This document shows positions 63,898 to 64,000 of a stretch of DNA of 64,000 bases, in pieces. Within the stretch, counting starts at the first letter, position 1. Each line of letters starts with the position of its first letter. The stretch lies in the NCBI RefSeq assembly GCF_034432235.1, contig NZ_DAOUCJ010000110.1:10038-74037 (forward strand). Direction: 5' to 3'. The position numbers and the translations under genes were made by a program. Source of the DNA: Thermoflexus sp. GTDB taxonomy: Bacteria; Chloroflexota; Anaerolineae; Thermoflexales; Thermoflexaceae. Under the pieces are notes generated by a model. The model was not told the DNA's origin. It worked only from the letters and a program-made list of their open reading frames with translations, and searched no databases.

Positions 63898-64000
63898 CCG
63901 CTCTTATCCAGAGTGGGTGGAGGGACCCGGCCCGATGAAGCCCCGGCAACCTGCCCGCCGAAGTCCGCGGCCGACCGGCGAACGGCCGCGCGGGTAAGGT
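63898..64000 (+). ncRNA. SAM-I riboswitch (S box), truncated by window end
   Basis: CTTATCCAGAG, then GGTGGAGGGACCCGGCC, GATGAAGCCCCGGCAACC and a GC-rich P3 stem match the S-box core including the kink-turn. The last bases GGGTAAGGT enter the P4 region. It binds S-adenosylmethionine and turns off a methionine or sulfur gene beyond the window. About 80 bases of leader precede it, with an additional hairpin. Confidence 0.93.

Overview
The window looks like chromosomal DNA of a thermophilic, GC-rich member of the Chloroflexota (Anaerolineae/Thermoflexus-like). This is inferred from gene content: a fused NuoCD, PucR beside glutamine synthetase, the DUF3105 and DUF2142 families, and many ABC sugar binding lipoproteins. 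No rRNA or tRNA is present to settle taxonomy. Both ends are cut: purL runs off the left edge and a SAM-I riboswitch runs off the right edge.

Layout. (a) 1-2.8 kb: PurS-PurL purine synthesis protein. (b) 3.1-3.9 kb: a RelE-type toxin-antitoxin pair whose toxin carries a one-base insertion, followed by debris of a DUF433/DUF5615 pair. (c) 3.9-13.5 kb, minus strand: a nitrogen and membrane block. A coupled six-gene run (TPR protein, small membrane protein, Amt ammonium transporter, ArsB/NhaD-type permease, an unknown internally repetitive protein, SPFH/flotillin protein) is preceded upstream by pucR-glnA. (d) 13.6-20.3 kb: a lipoprotein, an AcoR-like AAA+ regulator without a proper GAFTGA loop, a 476-aa membrane protein, a DUF1232 protein, and an orphan sugar-binding lipoprotein under an operator-rich promoter. 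(e) 20.3-28.3 kb: citrate synthase, phosphoglycerate kinase, thpR, yraN, an FHA-winged helix protein, a peptidase S51-like protein with a CysS tail, and an MntA/HepT-type pair. (f) 28.3-35.6 kb: a six-gene sugar operon (ROK repressor, amidohydrolase, binding protein, two permeases, glycosidase) from a promoter overlapped by a palindrome. (g) 35.9-38.4 kb: three TadE/TadG-like pseudopilin genes. (h) 39.4-52 kb: a surface polysaccharide island with two flippases, glycosyltransferases, a methyltransferase, an epimerase and a GH2-type glycosidase. It contains several broken genes. (i) 52.2-58 kb: thioredoxin, a small membrane protein, and iscX-nuoB-nuoCD-nuoI-mrp, in which Fe-S assembly genes bracket catalytic subunits of complex I. 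(j) 58-64 kb: aldehyde dehydrogenase, isocitrate dehydrogenase, a MOSC protein, Rex, a deoxynucleoside kinase and the riboswitch.

How it works together: ammonium uptake (Amt), ammonium assimilation (GlnA) and PucR control sit together. Citrate synthase, isocitrate dehydrogenase, phosphoglycerate kinase, complex I and Rex outline central metabolism with NADH sensing. The sugar operon imports and trims a carbohydrate under ROK control. Most lesions lie in the toxin-antitoxin and polysaccharide regions, as expected for fast-evolving accessory DNA.
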